Of a DNA stretch of 64,000 nt, positions 35,720 through 45,434 are shown piece by piece. The position numbers and the translations under genes are program-made. The stretch is from Paracoccus kondratievae. Its GTDB lineage: Bacteria > Pseudomonadota > Alphaproteobacteria > Rhodobacterales > Rhodobacteraceae. The stretch spans positions 186,001-250,000 of the forward strand of contig NZ_CP045073.1 in NCBI RefSeq assembly GCF_009301415.1, in the 5' to 3' direction. A model generated the notes under the pieces. That model was given only the letters and a program-made list of their open reading frames with translations. It had not been told where the DNA came from and ran no database searches. Position 1 is the first letter of the stretch. Every line of letters begins with the position of its first letter.

Positions 35720-36169
35720 ATGCGCGCCCTGATCCAGCGCGTGCTTGAAGCCGAGGTAAAGGTCGGGGGCGAAGCCATCGGCCGCATCGGCCATGGACTG
35801 TTGGTCCTTGTCTGCGCCATGCGCGGAGATCCGGATGACGCCGCCGAAAAGCTGGCCTCGCGAATCGCCAGGCTGCGCATCTTTCGCGACGAGGCCGGCA
35901 AGATGAACCGCTCGGTTCAGGATATCGGAGGCTCGGTTCTGGTCGTCAGCCAGTTCACCCTTGCCGCGGACACCCGCACCGGAAACCGCCCCGGGTTTTC
36001 CTCTGCCGAGGTCCCCGAACGGGGCGAGGCGCTGTATCTGCGCTTTGCCGAGGCGTTGCGTACGCTTGGTCTGCCGGTTGAAACAGGCTCATTCGGCGCG
36101 GATATGCAGGTGTCGCTGATCAACGACGGTCCGGTGACGATCTGGATGGATTCGGCTGATCGCGCTTGA
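35720..36169 (+). CDS. dtd: D-aminoacyl-tRNA deacylase
   Basis: Encodes 149 residues. [13 protein letters not shown] (about 74-86) and NDGPVT near the C-terminus (about 133-138) are the two DTD signature motifs; the Gly-Pro of the latter forms the cross-subunit chiral filter. It releases D-amino acids (and glycine) mischarged on tRNA. Downstream of the 75-residue membrane protein by one base. Confidence 0.96.
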   Translation: MRALIQRVLEAEVKVGGEAIGRIGHGLLVLVCAMRGDPDDAAEKLASRIARLRIFRDEAGKMNRSVQDIGGSVLVVSQFTLAADTRTGNRPGFSSAEVPERGEALYLRFAEALRTLGLPVETGSFGADMQVSLINDGPVTIWMDSADRA

Positions 36170-36391
36170 CTTTCGTGGGACCAGCCCTCATTTGCGAAAC
36201 GTTGCCGCCCGCTGCCGCGTGAGCAGCCGGCGCCTTATGCGCCAGGTCGGCAACATATCCTCCGGTTTCCCATTCACGCGGGGAGGCTTGCGGGCTTTGC
36301 CGTATCGCGCCCGCCCCTCGCAACCTGTCACGCAATCTGCGTGGCCCCTGCCATGCGCGCCGATACGCGGGCGACCTGGCTGAAAGACGTT

Positions 36392-37798
36392 ATGACTAAC
36401 GAATCCTTCCGTACGAACCGTCCGGGCAACCCCCGTGGCCCGCGCGCCGGCAAACCGCATTTCCGTGGTGGTAAACCCGGTGCCCCTCATCGCCGCCATC
36501 AAAGCGAGCCGGAAGAAAAGTTCGTCCGCCGCGCCATCCCCGAGATCGACACCCCCTTCACCCGGATGGGGATCGATCCGCGCGTGGCGATCAACCTGTC
36601 GGGACTGGGGATCGAAAACCCCTCACCCATTCAGGAAAAATCCATTCCTGCGATCGTCGAGGGTCGCGACCTTTTGGGCCTTGCCCAGACCGGCACCGGC
36701 AAGACGGCGGCTTTCGGCCTGCCGATGCTGACCCGGCTGCTGAACATCGGCCGCAAACCCGAACCGCGCACCTCCCGCGCCCTGATCCTTGCGCCCACGC
36801 GTGAGCTTGCGACGCAGATTGCCGAGAATATCGACAACTATGCCATCGGCACCCCGATCCGGCAGTACCGCGTCGTGGGCGGCGCCTCGATCAACGTTCA
36901 GGTCCAGCGCCTTGAACGCGGCGTCGATGTGCTGATTGCAACGCCGGGCCGCCTGATCGACCTTATCGACCGCGGTGCCATTGACCTGTCGCAGACCAGA
37001 TATCTGGTGCTGGACGAGGCCGACCAGATGCTGGACATCGGCTTTATCCACGCGCTGCGTCGCATCGCCAAGATGCTGCCGCGCGAACGCCAGACGCTGC
37101 TTTTCTCGGCCACCATGCCTAAGCTGATGGAAGAGCTGGCCGACAGCTATCTGACCGATCCCGTGCGCGTTGCCGTGAACCCGCCCGGTCAGGCCGCTGA
37201 AAAGATTGAACAGGGCGTGCATTTCGTCAATCAGGGCGACAAGGCGACGCTGCTGGCAGAGTATCTGTCAAAGCACCGCGACGAGCTGGCCATTGTCTTT
37301 GGCCGCACCAAGCACGGGTCGGAAAAGCTGTCGAAACTGCTTGAGAAATGGGGCTTTAAGGTCGCAGCCATCCACGGCAACAAAAGCCAGGGTCAGCGCG
37401 AGCGCGCCTTGGCCAGCTTCCGTGCCGGTGACACCAAGGTTCTCGTGGCGACCGATGTGGCGGCACGCGGCCTCGATATCCCCGAGGTGGCGCATGTCTA
37501 TAACTATGACCTGCCGAACGTGCCTGAAAACTATGTGCACCGCATTGGCCGCACTGCCCGCGCCGGACGTGACGGGCGCGCCATCGCCTTCTGCTCTCCT
37601 GCCGAGATCGGAGAACTGCGGGCCATCGAAAGGGCAATGAAGGCCAAAATCGCCATTGTGGGTGGTGAAGAGCCCTTTGAGGCCGCCAAGATTCGCGAAC
37701 GGGGCGGCCCGGCCGGACGCCCTCAGGGTGCTGGCGCGGCACGCAAACGTCCCGCGCGTCGGCCCTCGCGCGCGCCGAAAGCCGCTCAACGGGCCTGA
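36392..37798 (+). CDS. DEAD-box RNA helicase (RhlE-like)
   Basis: Encodes 468 residues from the ATG at 36392; an upstream in-frame ATG at 36341 is weaker. Q motif at about residue 60, AQTGTGKT (about 110), PTRELA, TPGR, DEAD in VLDEADQML, SAT, then the second RecA domain with ATDVAARGLDIP and HRIGRTARAGR. Arg/Gly/Pro/Lys-rich tails lie at both ends (N-terminal 1-50 and from about 440). Likely works in ribosome assembly or RNA decay at low temperature. Stands alone. Confidence 0.95.
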   Translation: MTNESFRTNRPGNPRGPRAGKPHFRGGKPGAPHRRHQSEPEEKFVRRAIPEIDTPFTRMGIDPRVAINLSGLGIENPSPIQEKSIPAIVEGRDLLGLAQTGTGKTAAFGLPMLTRLLNIGRKPEPRTSRALILAPTRELATQIAENIDNYAIGTPIRQYRVVGGASINVQVQRLERGVDVLIATPGRLIDLIDRGAIDLSQTRYLVLDEADQMLDIGFIHALRRIAKMLPRERQTLLFSATMPKLMEELADSYLTDPVRVAVNPPGQAAEKIEQGVHFVNQGDKATLLAEYLSKHRDELAIVFGRTKHGSEKLSKLLEKWGFKVAAIHGNKSQGQRERALASFRAGDTKVLVATDVAARGLDIPEVAHVYNYDLPNVPENYVHRIGRTARAGRDGRAIAFCSPAEIGELRAIERAMKAKIAIVGGEEPFEAAKIRERGGPAGRPQGAGAARKRPARRPSRAPKAAQRA

Positions 37799-37871
37799 CC
37801 GGCCCCTGGGACAGGCCGCCTGCATATTGTAGCGGCTTGTCCACCCCCTGCCCGCGCGTCTATCTGCGCCC

Positions 37872-38447
37872 ATGGCCAAGCTGTATTTCCACTATTCCAC
37901 CATGAACGCGGGCAAGAGTACGCTTTTGCTGCAAGCGTCCTACAACTACCGCGAACGCGGGATGCAGACGCTGCTTTTGACCGCGGCGATTGACAACCGC
38001 GCCGGTCCGGGCTGCATCGCCAGCCGCATCGGCATCGCCGAAAATGCGTTGAGCTTCACCCCCGAGGCAGATCTGTTTGCGCTGATCCAGACCGAAGGCC
38101 GCGACGCCGCCTGCATCTTTGTCGATGAGGCGCAGTTCCTGACCGAGTCACAGGTCTGGCAGCTTGCCCGCGTCGCCGACGATCTGGGCCAGCCGGTGAT
38201 GTGCTACGGCCTGCGGGTGGATTTCCGCGGCCAGCTTTTCCCCGGCTCGGCGGCACTTCTGGCGCTGGCTGACGATCTGCGCGAGGTGCGTACCATCTGC
38301 CATTGCGGACGCAAGGCCACCATGGTCGTACGCCACGACGATCAAGGTCGCGTGTTACGTGATGGCGCGCAGGTTCAGATTGGCGGGAATGAAACCTATG
38401 TCTCGCTTTGCCGGCGCCATTGGCGCGAAGCGATGGGAGAAAATTGA
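37872..38447 (+). CDS. tdk: Thymidine kinase
   Basis: Encodes 191 residues of the type II (bacterial, tetrameric) family. P-loop MNAGKST (11-17), catalytic Glu86 in VDEAQF, and a zinc site with Cys-x-Cys (around 146-148) and a distal Cys/His pair (CRRH near 184). It salvages thymidine. The stop overlaps the next gene's start by one base (TGATG). Confidence 0.97.
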   Translation: MAKLYFHYSTMNAGKSTLLLQASYNYRERGMQTLLLTAAIDNRAGPGCIASRIGIAENALSFTPEADLFALIQTEGRDAACIFVDEAQFLTESQVWQLARVADDLGQPVMCYGLRVDFRGQLFPGSAALLALADDLREVRTICHCGRKATMVVRHDDQGRVLRDGAQVQIGGNETYVSLCRRHWREAMGEN

Positions 38448-39655
38448 TGAATGCCAGCAATACCGCCCGCGCCTATGGCTGGGTCGCCCGCTTTTTCCAC
38501 TGGACGGTTGCCGCTCTGATCCTTGCTGCAATCGCCCTGGGACTTTACGCGGGCAGCCTGCCCAAAGGGGGCGAAGCGCAGCTTCAGGCGATATTTCAGA
38601 CCTATTCCGTCCATAAGACCGTGGGTGTGACGGCCCTGACCCTTGCCGTCCTGCGCATCCTGTGGACGCTGACCCAGAAAAAACCCCTCCCGTTGCACCC
38701 CGGGCGGAGGCTTGAAGGTTTTGTCGCCGAGACCGTGCACTGGGGGTTGTGGATCGGCATGATCATTATGCCGATCTCTGGCTGGCTGCTGCATTCGGCG
38801 GCGCCGGGCGGCTTTGCCCGCATCCTTTGGCCCTTTGGGCAGCGCCTGCCCATGGTTCCCGAGGACGCCGCACTGGCCGAACGTTTTGCCGCCTTTCACA
38901 AGCTGGGCTGGCTGCTGCTGGGCGGGCTGATCCTGCTGCACATCCTTGGGGCGCTGAAGCATGTCATCATTGACCGCGACGGCACGCTAAGCCGCATGGC
39001 CGGCAACCCCGAGCGCGCGCCAGAACCTCCGACAGCGACTTCAGGCGTGCTGCCGCATCTTCTTGCGGCGCTGGCGGGGATCGCAATCTGGGCTGGCGCG
39101 GCGCTGACAATAGCAGCAGCGCCCACCAAAGATGGGGAAAACATTCCTGCCAGCGCTCCGCAGGCGGCCGCAACCTCGGGCTGGGCGGTACAACAGGGAA
39201 CGCTGAACATTGAGGCTACACAAGCCGGCAGCACAGTTTCGGGCCGGTTCGACCAGTGGCAGGCCGTGATTGACTATGACCCTGAAAGCCAGACCGGCCG
39301 GGTGGTGGTCAATGTCGATATCGCCTCGCTCACGCTCGGTGCGGTCAGCGATACGGCCAAAGGGCCGGACTTTCTGAACGCCGCCGCCCATCCGAACGCG
39401 GTTTTCGAGGCCGATATCCTGCCCGCCACCTCCGCAGGTCCTTCCCATATCGCCCGCGGCCGGTTGACCATCGCCGGGCACGCAGTGGAAACCGACCTGC
39501 CCTTTGAACTGACGGTCAACGGCGATGAGGCGCAGGCCAAGGGCAGCCTGCAAGTCGATCGCCGCGATTTCGGCATCGGCACCAGCTATGGCGACGAAAG
39601 CACCGTGGGATTTGGTGTCAACATCTCATTCGATCTGACCGCAAAACGCCAATAG
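38447..39655 (+). CDS. Cytochrome b561-YceI fusion protein
   Basis: Encodes 402 residues in two halves. Residues 1-185 are a cytochrome b561-type diheme domain with four membrane segments and conserved histidines (RFFHWTVAAL, VHKTVG, FHKLGW, LLHILGALKH). A membrane segment at about 200-220 and a linker follow, then a YceI-like lipocalin domain, about 235-400, predicted to lie in the periplasm. The b561 half likely passes electrons from the quinone pool; YceI binds isoprenoid quinones in relatives. The fusion puts both in one chain. It shares one base with tdk. Confidence 0.9.
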   Translation: MNASNTARAYGWVARFFHWTVAALILAAIALGLYAGSLPKGGEAQLQAIFQTYSVHKTVGVTALTLAVLRILWTLTQKKPLPLHPGRRLEGFVAETVHWGLWIGMIIMPISGWLLHSAAPGGFARILWPFGQRLPMVPEDAALAERFAAFHKLGWLLLGGLILLHILGALKHVIIDRDGTLSRMAGNPERAPEPPTATSGVLPHLLAALAGIAIWAGAALTIAAAPTKDGENIPASAPQAAATSGWAVQQGTLNIEATQAGSTVSGRFDQWQAVIDYDPESQTGRVVVNVDIASLTLGAVSDTAKGPDFLNAAAHPNAVFEADILPATSAGPSHIARGRLTIAGHAVETDLPFELTVNGDEAQAKGSLQVDRRDFGIGTSYGDESTVGFGVNISFDLTAKRQ

Positions 39656-39660
39656 GCATG

Positions 39661-39690
39661 AAAAAGGCCGCCCAACCGGGCGGCCTTTCC
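39661..39690. terminator. Bidirectional terminator between b561-YceI and ndk
   Basis: AAAAAGGCCGCCC-AACC-GGGCGGCCTTT. A-tract and T-tract flank a 10-bp stem, so transcripts from both converging genes can end here. Confidence 0.9.
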
Positions 39691-39715
39691 GAAATCGCAA
39701 AACTCGCAGCCGGAC

Positions 39716-40138
39716 TTAGCCGACCAGTTCGAGACCCGAGAAGAAGAAGGCGATTTCTTCTTTTGCGGTTTCCGGCGCATCCGAACCGTGGACCGAGTTC
39801 TCACCCACCGACAGGGCGAACTCTTTACGGATGGTGCCTTCGTCGGCGTTGGCCGGGTTGGTCGCACCCATCACTTCGCGGTTTTTGGCGATGGCGTTTT
39901 CGCCCTCAAGCACCTGCACCACGACCGGGCCCGAGGCCATGAACTCGACCAGTTCGCCATAGAAGGGGCGGTCCTTGTGGACGATGTAGAACTGGCCGGC
40001 CTGTTCGGGCGACAGTTTGATGCGCTTCTGCGCGACGATGCGCAGACCTGCGTCTTCGAACTTGGCGTTGATCTTGCCGGTCAGGTTACGTTTGGTGGCG
40101 TCGGGTTTGATGATCGAAAGCGTGCGTTCGATGGCCAT
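39716..40138 (-). CDS. ndk: Nucleoside diphosphate kinase
   Basis: Encodes 140 residues. Starts [13 protein letters not shown] and has the active-site histidine in [10 protein letters not shown] near residue 117. Transfers the gamma phosphate between nucleotides. Standard length. Transcribed toward the b561-YceI gene and divergently from the ABC-F gene. Confidence 0.98.
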   Translation of the reverse strand: MAIERTLSIIKPDATKRNLTGKINAKFEDAGLRIVAQKRIKLSPEQAGQFYIVHKDRPFYGELVEFMASGPVVVQVLEGENAIAKNREVMGATNPANADEGTIRKEFALSVGENSVHGSDAPETAKEEIAFFFSGLELVG

Positions 40139-40268
40139 GTTGGTCGTCCCTTTATCTTGTTCCGGCCGCTATGGCCCGGAAATCCGCGCCCCGTTACCAT
40201 GGCAGGCGGCGCTTGAAAAGCCGGGGGCGGCATTGACGCGGACGGCGGCTTGCGCCATGCGAGGCCTT

Positions 40269-42116
40269 ATGCTGCGTATTGATGACATCTCGTTTTCCAT
40301 CGCCGGACGACCGCTCTTTGAGCACGCATCGGCCACTATCCCCGATGGGCACAAGGTCGGCCTTGTCGGCCCGAACGGCGCTGGCAAGACGACGCTGTTC
40401 CGGCTGATCAGGGGCGAGCTGTCGCTGGACGGCGGTGCCATCACCCTGCCACCCCGCGCCCGTGTCGGAGGTGTCGCGCAAGAGGCACCGGGGACCGCAA
40501 CTTCGGTTCTTGATACCGTCCTTGCCGCCGATACCGAACGCGCCCGGCTGATGGCCGAGGCCGAAAGCGCGACCGACCCTCATCGCATCGCCGAAATCCA
40601 GACCCGGCTGGCCGATATCGACGCTTGGTCAGCCGAAGCCCGCGCCTCGACCATCCTGCGCGGCCTTGGCTTTTCAACCGAGGATCAGGCGCGGCCGACC
40701 AGCGACTATTCCGGCGGCTGGCGGATGCGTGTCGCGCTGGCGGGCGTGCTGTTTTCGCAACCGGATCTGCTGCTGCTCGACGAACCGACCAACTATCTGG
40801 ACCTGGAAGGTGCGCTATGGCTGGAAAGCTATCTCGCGCGCTACCCCCATACGGTCATCGTCATCAGCCACGACCGCGACCTGTTAAACCGTGCCGTCGG
40901 CCATATCCTGCATCTCGAAGATCGCAAGCTGGTGCTATATTCCGGCGGCTATGATGTCTTTGCCCGCACCCGGGCCGAAAAGCGCGCATTGCAGGCCGCC
41001 GAGGCCAAGAAGCAGGAGGCCCGTCGCGCCCATCTGCAAAGCTTTGTCGATCGCTTCCGCGCCAAGGCCACCAAGGCCCGTCAGGCACAGGCCCGCGTCA
41101 AGATGCTTGAGCGGATGGAGCCGATCACCGCCCCGGAAGAGGCAAAATTCCACCGCTTCAGCTTTCCGCAGCCTGACCAGTTGCAGCCCCCGATCATCTC
41201 TCTGGACGGGGTTTCGGTCGGCTATGACGGGCGCGCGGTGCTGCGCCGTCTGAACCTGCGTATTGATCAGGACGACCGCATCGCGCTGCTTGGCCGAAAC
41301 GGCCAGGGGAAATCGACGCTGTCAAAACTGCTCGCCGAGCGGCTTGAGCCGATGGAGGGGCGGATCGCCCGTTCGGGCAAGCTGCGCATCGGCTATTTCG
41401 CCCAGCATCAGGTCGATGAGCTGGAGCTGGACGAGACCCCGCTTGACCATGTCCGTCGGCTGCGCCCGGATGAGGCACCGGCAAAACTGCGCGCGCGGCT
41501 TGCAGGCTTTGGCCTGATGGAGGCGCAGGCCGAAACCCGCGTCGGCCAGCTCTCTGGCGGACAAAAGGCGCGGCTGTCCCTGTTGCTTGCCACCATCGAC
41601 GCGCCGCATCTGCTGATTCTCGACGAGCCGACGAACCATCTGGATATCGAAAGCCGCGAAGCACTGACCGAGGCGCTGAACGATTATACCGGCGCGGTCG
41701 TGCTGGTCAGCCATGATATGCATCTGCTTAATCTGGTCGCCGACCGGTTGTGGCTGGTCGATCAGGGCGGCGTCAGCCCGTGGCAGGGCGATCTGGACGA
41801 TTACCGCAAGATGCTGATTTCCGGCGACGAAAAGCCCGAGGGCAAATCGGCCGCCAGACCAGCACCCAAACGCCCCTCGCGCGAAAAGATCCTTGAGCTG
41901 CGCGCCGAGGCCCGCCGTGCCGAAGAGCGGGTGGAAAAGCTGACCGCGATGCTGGAAAAGCTGGATGCGATCATGGCCGATCCCGCCACCTATGACGATG
42001 CCCAAAAGGCCGAGACCTGGGGCCGCAAACATGCCGAGGCAACCGAGGCCATGCAGCGCGCCGAATCGCTGTGGATGGAGGCGCTGGAACGTCTGGAAGC
42101 AGCCGAGCGGTCCTAA
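40269..42116 (+). CDS. ABC-F family ATPase
   Basis: Encodes 615 residues from the ATG at 40269. Two ABC domains: Walker A GPNGAGKTT (about 34-42) and GRNGQGKST (about 341-349), with signatures SDYSGGW and GQLSGGQK. The linker at about 235-310, rich in Lys/Arg/Glu with KKQEARR, is the P-site tRNA interaction motif of ABC-F proteins. A coiled-coil C-terminus follows (525-615). No membrane segments, so it acts on ribosomes (Uup/YheS-like) and not in transport. Divergent from ndk. Confidence 0.93.
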   Translation: MLRIDDISFSIAGRPLFEHASATIPDGHKVGLVGPNGAGKTTLFRLIRGELSLDGGAITLPPRARVGGVAQEAPGTATSVLDTVLAADTERARLMAEAESATDPHRIAEIQTRLADIDAWSAEARASTILRGLGFSTEDQARPTSDYSGGWRMRVALAGVLFSQPDLLLLDEPTNYLDLEGALWLESYLARYPHTVIVISHDRDLLNRAVGHILHLEDRKLVLYSGGYDVFARTRAEKRALQAAEAKKQEARRAHLQSFVDRFRAKATKARQAQARVKMLERMEPITAPEEAKFHRFSFPQPDQLQPPIISLDGVSVGYDGRAVLRRLNLRIDQDDRIALLGRNGQGKSTLSKLLAERLEPMEGRIARSGKLRIGYFAQHQVDELELDETPLDHVRRLRPDEAPAKLRARLAGFGLMEAQAETRVGQLSGGQKARLSLLLATIDAPHLLILDEPTNHLDIESREALTEALNDYTGAVVLVSHDMHLLNLVADRLWLVDQGGVSPWQGDLDDYRKMLISGDEKPEGKSAARPAPKRPSREKILELRAEARRAEERVEKLTAMLEKLDAIMADPATYDDAQKAETWGRKHAEATEAMQRAESLWMEALERLEAAERS

Positions 42117-42215
42117 GCGCAACAGTGCCGGATTAATGTGGCACCCGCCGCCAGAGTCTGCTTGCCCGGTCCCGTGTTTCGACGCAGGGTCCGGCCAGTT
42201 CTACAAGGATTCGTC

Positions 42216-42953
42216 ATGTACCGGATTGCTGCGCTCGCGCTTCTTGCCGCCACTGCCCTGACCTCGCCCGCCGCGGCACAATCGCTGGGATTGGGGCAAG
42301 GGCTGTCGTTCGATGCCGGTCTGGGCGTGAAATACAGCCCCGAATTCATGGGCTCGGACAATCTTGACGCCTCGCCCTGGCTGATCCTGCGCAATGCCGA
42401 CAGTGATGGCGACCGGGAGGACGGGGTCTCGATCTCACCGTCGTTGAACTATGTCGGCAAGCGCGACGCCAGTGACTATGACGATCTGCGCGGCATGGAC
42501 GATATCGGCCATGCCGGTGAAATCGGCGTGAAACTGTCCTGGCGCGCGGGCGAGTTCACCAGCTATGGCGCGATCCGCAAAGGTTTCGGTGGCCACCACG
42601 GGGTGGTTGGCGAACTCGGGACGAAATATCGCATCAAGGCCAGCGACAAGCTGACGCTTTGGACCGGGGCTGAGCTTGGGCTTGGCAACAGCGAATTTAC
42701 CTCGACCTATTTCGGCGTGACTGCGGCCGAATCGGCCTCCAGCGGCAAAACCGTCTATGACCCGGATGGCGGCGCCTATATCGCCCGCGTCAGCCTTGAG
42801 GCGCGTTACGAGTTCATGCCCGATACGGCTGTCATGGGCAGGCTGAGCTATGGCCGTCTGCTTGGCGATGCAGGCGATTCCCCTCTGGTCGAGACGCGCA
42901 GCCAGCCCTCGGTCAGCATCGGCGTCGCGCGACGGCTGAATTTCCGGTTCTGA
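42216..42953 (+). CDS. MipA/OmpV-family outer membrane protein
   Basis: Encodes 245 residues from the ATG at 42216. A signal peptide (cleavage near residue 21, AAA-QSL) is followed by amphipathic beta strands with aromatic girdles (GVKYSPEFMGSDN, YGAIRKGFGGHHG) ending in LNFRF with a terminal Phe, as expected of an outer-membrane barrel. The family includes MipA, a scaffolding partner of murein enzymes in E. coli, and OmpV. The exact role here is unknown. Confidence 0.88.
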   Translation: MYRIAALALLAATALTSPAAAQSLGLGQGLSFDAGLGVKYSPEFMGSDNLDASPWLILRNADSDGDREDGVSISPSLNYVGKRDASDYDDLRGMDDIGHAGEIGVKLSWRAGEFTSYGAIRKGFGGHHGVVGELGTKYRIKASDKLTLWTGAELGLGNSEFTSTYFGVTAAESASSGKTVYDPDGGAYIARVSLEARYEFMPDTAVMGRLSYGRLLGDAGDSPLVETRSQPSVSIGVARRLNFRF

Positions 42954-43017
42954 GCGGCTCTGGACCATGGTTGGCGTAAGTCTTATATAATTGCCAAGAT
43001 TTTACAGGACGCGCCAC

Positions 43018-43377
43018 ATGAGCATCGAAAACCTCAAGGAAGGCGATCCGCTGATCGCGCCGTCTACGACCGGACACCCGCTATATGACAGCGTGGTCGA
43101 GGCATGCAGGACGGTCTATGACCCTGAAATTCCGGTCAATATCTTTGACCTTGGCCTGATCTATACCATCCAGATCAGCGACGACAATGTCGTGCGCATT
43201 GTCATGACCCTGACCGCCCCCGGCTGTCCCGTGGCGGGCGAGATGCCCGGCTGGGTCGCCGATGCGATCGAGGCCCTGCCCGGCGTCAAACAGGTCGATG
43301 TCGAGATGACCTTCCAGCCGCAATGGGGCATGGACATGATGTCCGAAGAAGCCCGTCTGGAGCTTGGTTTCATTTGA
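43018..43377 (+). CDS. sufT: SufT-type iron-sulfur cluster assembly protein (MIP18/DUF59)
   Basis: Encodes 119 residues of DUF59: YDPEIPVNIFDLGLIYTI (about 38-55) and TAPGCPVAGEMP with the conserved cysteine (about 71). Acts as accessory factor in maturation of Fe-S proteins. A free-standing copy, away from the suf operon. Its stop codon overlaps the TTG start of the following gene. Confidence 0.9.
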   Translation: MSIENLKEGDPLIAPSTTGHPLYDSVVEACRTVYDPEIPVNIFDLGLIYTIQISDDNVVRIVMTLTAPGCPVAGEMPGWVADAIEALPGVKQVDVEMTFQPQWGMDMMSEEARLELGFI

Positions 43378-43922
43378 CCGCGCGCGAGGACATGCTGGCC
43401 GGCCGGCCCTATAATCCGGGGGACGGCGAGTTGGTGGCGATGCGCAAGGCCGCACAGGGGCTGATGCGCGACTATAACGCCACGATCATAGGCGACAAAA
43501 CCCGTGCCCGGACGCTGACGCAGCTTCTGGGCACCTGGAACGGGGCGGTAATCCGCACGCCCTTCCACGTCGATTACGGAAAACACATCCATTTCGGGCC
43601 GGATTGCTTTGTCAATTACGGCTGTTTTTTCATGGATATCTGCGAAATCCGCATCGGCGCCCGCTGCCAGTTCGGGACCGGAGTACAGCTGCTGACCGAG
43701 GATCGGCCGCGCGACCGCCAACGCCGTGCGACCGGAATGGAATGGGGCAAGCCCATTACCATCGGCGATGATGTCTGGGTCGGTGGCGGGGCGATCATTC
43801 TGCCTGGCATCACCGTTGGCGACGGAGCCATCGTCGGCGCGGGCGCTGTTGTGACCCATGATGTCGCGCCGGGCGCGACGGTGGTCGGCAACCCTGCCCG
43901 ACCTTTGCCACCCAAAGCCTGA
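43374..43922 (+). CDS. Maltose/galactoside-type sugar O-acetyltransferase
   Basis: Encodes 182 residues. TTG at 43374 is preferred because it gives the family beginning (TAREDMLAGRPYNPGDGEL); an ATG at 43392 would cut six residues. The left-handed beta helix from about 75 to 180 has GCFFMDICEIRIGARCQFGTGVQL, the conserved RRxxGxEWGKPI, and hexapeptide repeats ending VVGNPAR. This is the NodL/LacA/Maa group that acetylates sugars. Translated by overlap with sufT, though unrelated. Confidence 0.9.
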   Translation: MTAREDMLAGRPYNPGDGELVAMRKAAQGLMRDYNATIIGDKTRARTLTQLLGTWNGAVIRTPFHVDYGKHIHFGPDCFVNYGCFFMDICEIRIGARCQFGTGVQLLTEDRPRDRQRRATGMEWGKPITIGDDVWVGGGAIILPGITVGDGAIVGAGAVVTHDVAPGATVVGNPARPLPPKA

Positions 43923-43932
43923 AGAGCTAGCT

Positions 43933-44493
43933 TTAAAAAAACATCCGATGCTGACCGCGACTGACCAAATGCAGTGCGCCCTGCAACACCGGCATTTCGG
44001 CCAGTCGCACCAGCGGCAGACCCATCGCCACCAGCCGCAGCATCCGCAAGGTAATGCCATGGGTGACAATCATCGCCGGGCCGGGCAGATCGCTTAGGAA
44101 AGCCCGCACACGCGCCTCTAACCCCGAAAAATGCTCGCCACCCGGCGCGCGATCGTACCAGTCAAGCCCACCGCGCCCGCAGATATCGGGGTGTTCGGCG
44201 CAAAGCTTGCTCCAGGTCAGGCCAGTGAATGCGCCAATGTCGATTTCCAGCAATCTGCTGTCACTGATAAATTCCTGATCGCCAAAGACGATCCGTGCAG
44301 TTTGCTGCGCGCGCCCGGCGGGGCTGGCATAACGCGCCATGCCGCGCAGCGGGCTGACCAGCCACGCCTGCCGGCGGGCCTGCGCCTCTCCCAGTTTGGT
44401 CAGGGGCGAATCAAGATGACCCTGCATCCGCCCCTCAGCGTTCCAGACCGTCTGACCATGACGCATCAGGTAAAGGTCTGGCCAGTCCGGCAT
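43933..44493 (-). CDS. Histidine phosphatase superfamily protein
   Basis: Encodes 186 residues from the ATG at 44493, which overlaps the hemF stop (TGATG); an ATG at 44502 is a close alternative. RHG (residues 11-13, LMRHGQTVWN) carries the phosphorylated histidine; the second catalytic histidine is in VTHGITLRM. Phosphoglycerate-mutase-like; could be an alpha-ribazole phosphatase (CobC) or general phosphatase. Coupled to hemF. Confidence 0.88.
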   Translation of the reverse strand: MPDWPDLYLMRHGQTVWNAEGRMQGHLDSPLTKLGEAQARRQAWLVSPLRGMARYASPAGRAQQTARIVFGDQEFISDSRLLEIDIGAFTGLTWSKLCAEHPDICGRGGLDWYDRAPGGEHFSGLEARVRAFLSDLPGPAMIVTHGITLRMLRLVAMGLPLVRLAEMPVLQGALHLVSRGQHRMFF

Positions 44494-45353
44494 CAGACCC
44501 ATTTCGCCAGGGGCGGCAGGCTCATCAGCACCGCTTCGGGATCGTGGCCGGTCGCTAGACCGAATTTGGTCCCGCGGTCATAAACGAGATTGTATTCCGC
44601 ATACAGGCCGCGATGGATCAGCTGCGCATCCTTTTCAGCCTCGCCCCAGCTTTGACCCATGCGCTTTTCCGCCAGCGGCAGGAAGGCGGGCAGAAAAGCC
44701 TCGCCCACTGCTTTGGTAAAGGCAAAATCAGCCTGCCAGTCGCCGCTGTTCAGATCATCATAAAAGATGCCGCCAACGCCCCGTGCCCGACCGCGATGCG
44801 GGACAAAGAAATACTCATCCGCCCATGCCTTGAAACGGTCATAGTAGTCCGCCCCATGGGCCGCACAGGCGGCGCGTAACCTACCATGGAAATGCGCCGT
44901 ATCCTCAGCATATTCCAGACAGGGATTCAAATCGGCACCGCCGCCGAACCACCACGCCCCGGGTGTCCAGAACATGCGCGTATTCATATGCACCGCGGGC
45001 GCATGGGGGTTCTGCATATGCGCCACCAGACTGATGCCCGAGGCCCAGAAGCGGGGATCGTCCTCGATCCCCGGCACACCCCGCGCAGCCATGGCCTGCT
45101 GGGCCGGCAACGACAACTCACCATGCACAGCGGACCAGTTGACGCCGACCTTTTCAAAGACGCGACCGCCGCGCATGACCGACATCAGCCCGCCGCCGCC
45201 ACCCTCGCCACGCCGGGTTTCCCGGGCCTCGAACCGGCCAGGCGAAGAGGTGCCGGGCCCCCGGTCCTCAAGCCCTTCAAAGGCGGCGACGATGCGGTCG
45301 CGCAACTCACGGAACCAGACCGCAGCCTGTTGTCGCTGATCCTGCATTTCCAT
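44493..45353 (-). CDS. hemF: Oxygen-dependent coproporphyrinogen III oxidase
   Basis: Encodes 286 residues. Family motifs: GGGLMSVMRGGRVFEKVGVNWS, then VHMNTRMF, WWFGGGADLNP, and the carboxy-terminal RGTKFGL. Converts coproporphyrinogen III to protoporphyrinogen IX, in aerobic heme synthesis. Coupled by a one-base overlap to the histidine phosphatase. Confidence 0.97.
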   Translation of the reverse strand: MEMQDQRQQAAVWFRELRDRIVAAFEGLEDRGPGTSSPGRFEARETRRGEGGGGGLMSVMRGGRVFEKVGVNWSAVHGELSLPAQQAMAARGVPGIEDDPRFWASGISLVAHMQNPHAPAVHMNTRMFWTPGAWWFGGGADLNPCLEYAEDTAHFHGRLRAACAAHGADYYDRFKAWADEYFFVPHRGRARGVGGIFYDDLNSGDWQADFAFTKAVGEAFLPAFLPLAEKRMGQSWGEAEKDAQLIHRGLYAEYNLVYDRGTKFGLATGHDPEAVLMSLPPLAKWV

Positions 45354-45434
45354 GGGCGCGCCTCCGCATTCGTGAATTGCCCCGCCCCGGCGGCGGGCTT
45401 ATGCTTTCGCTGCAAACAACTAGAGCGCACGGCC

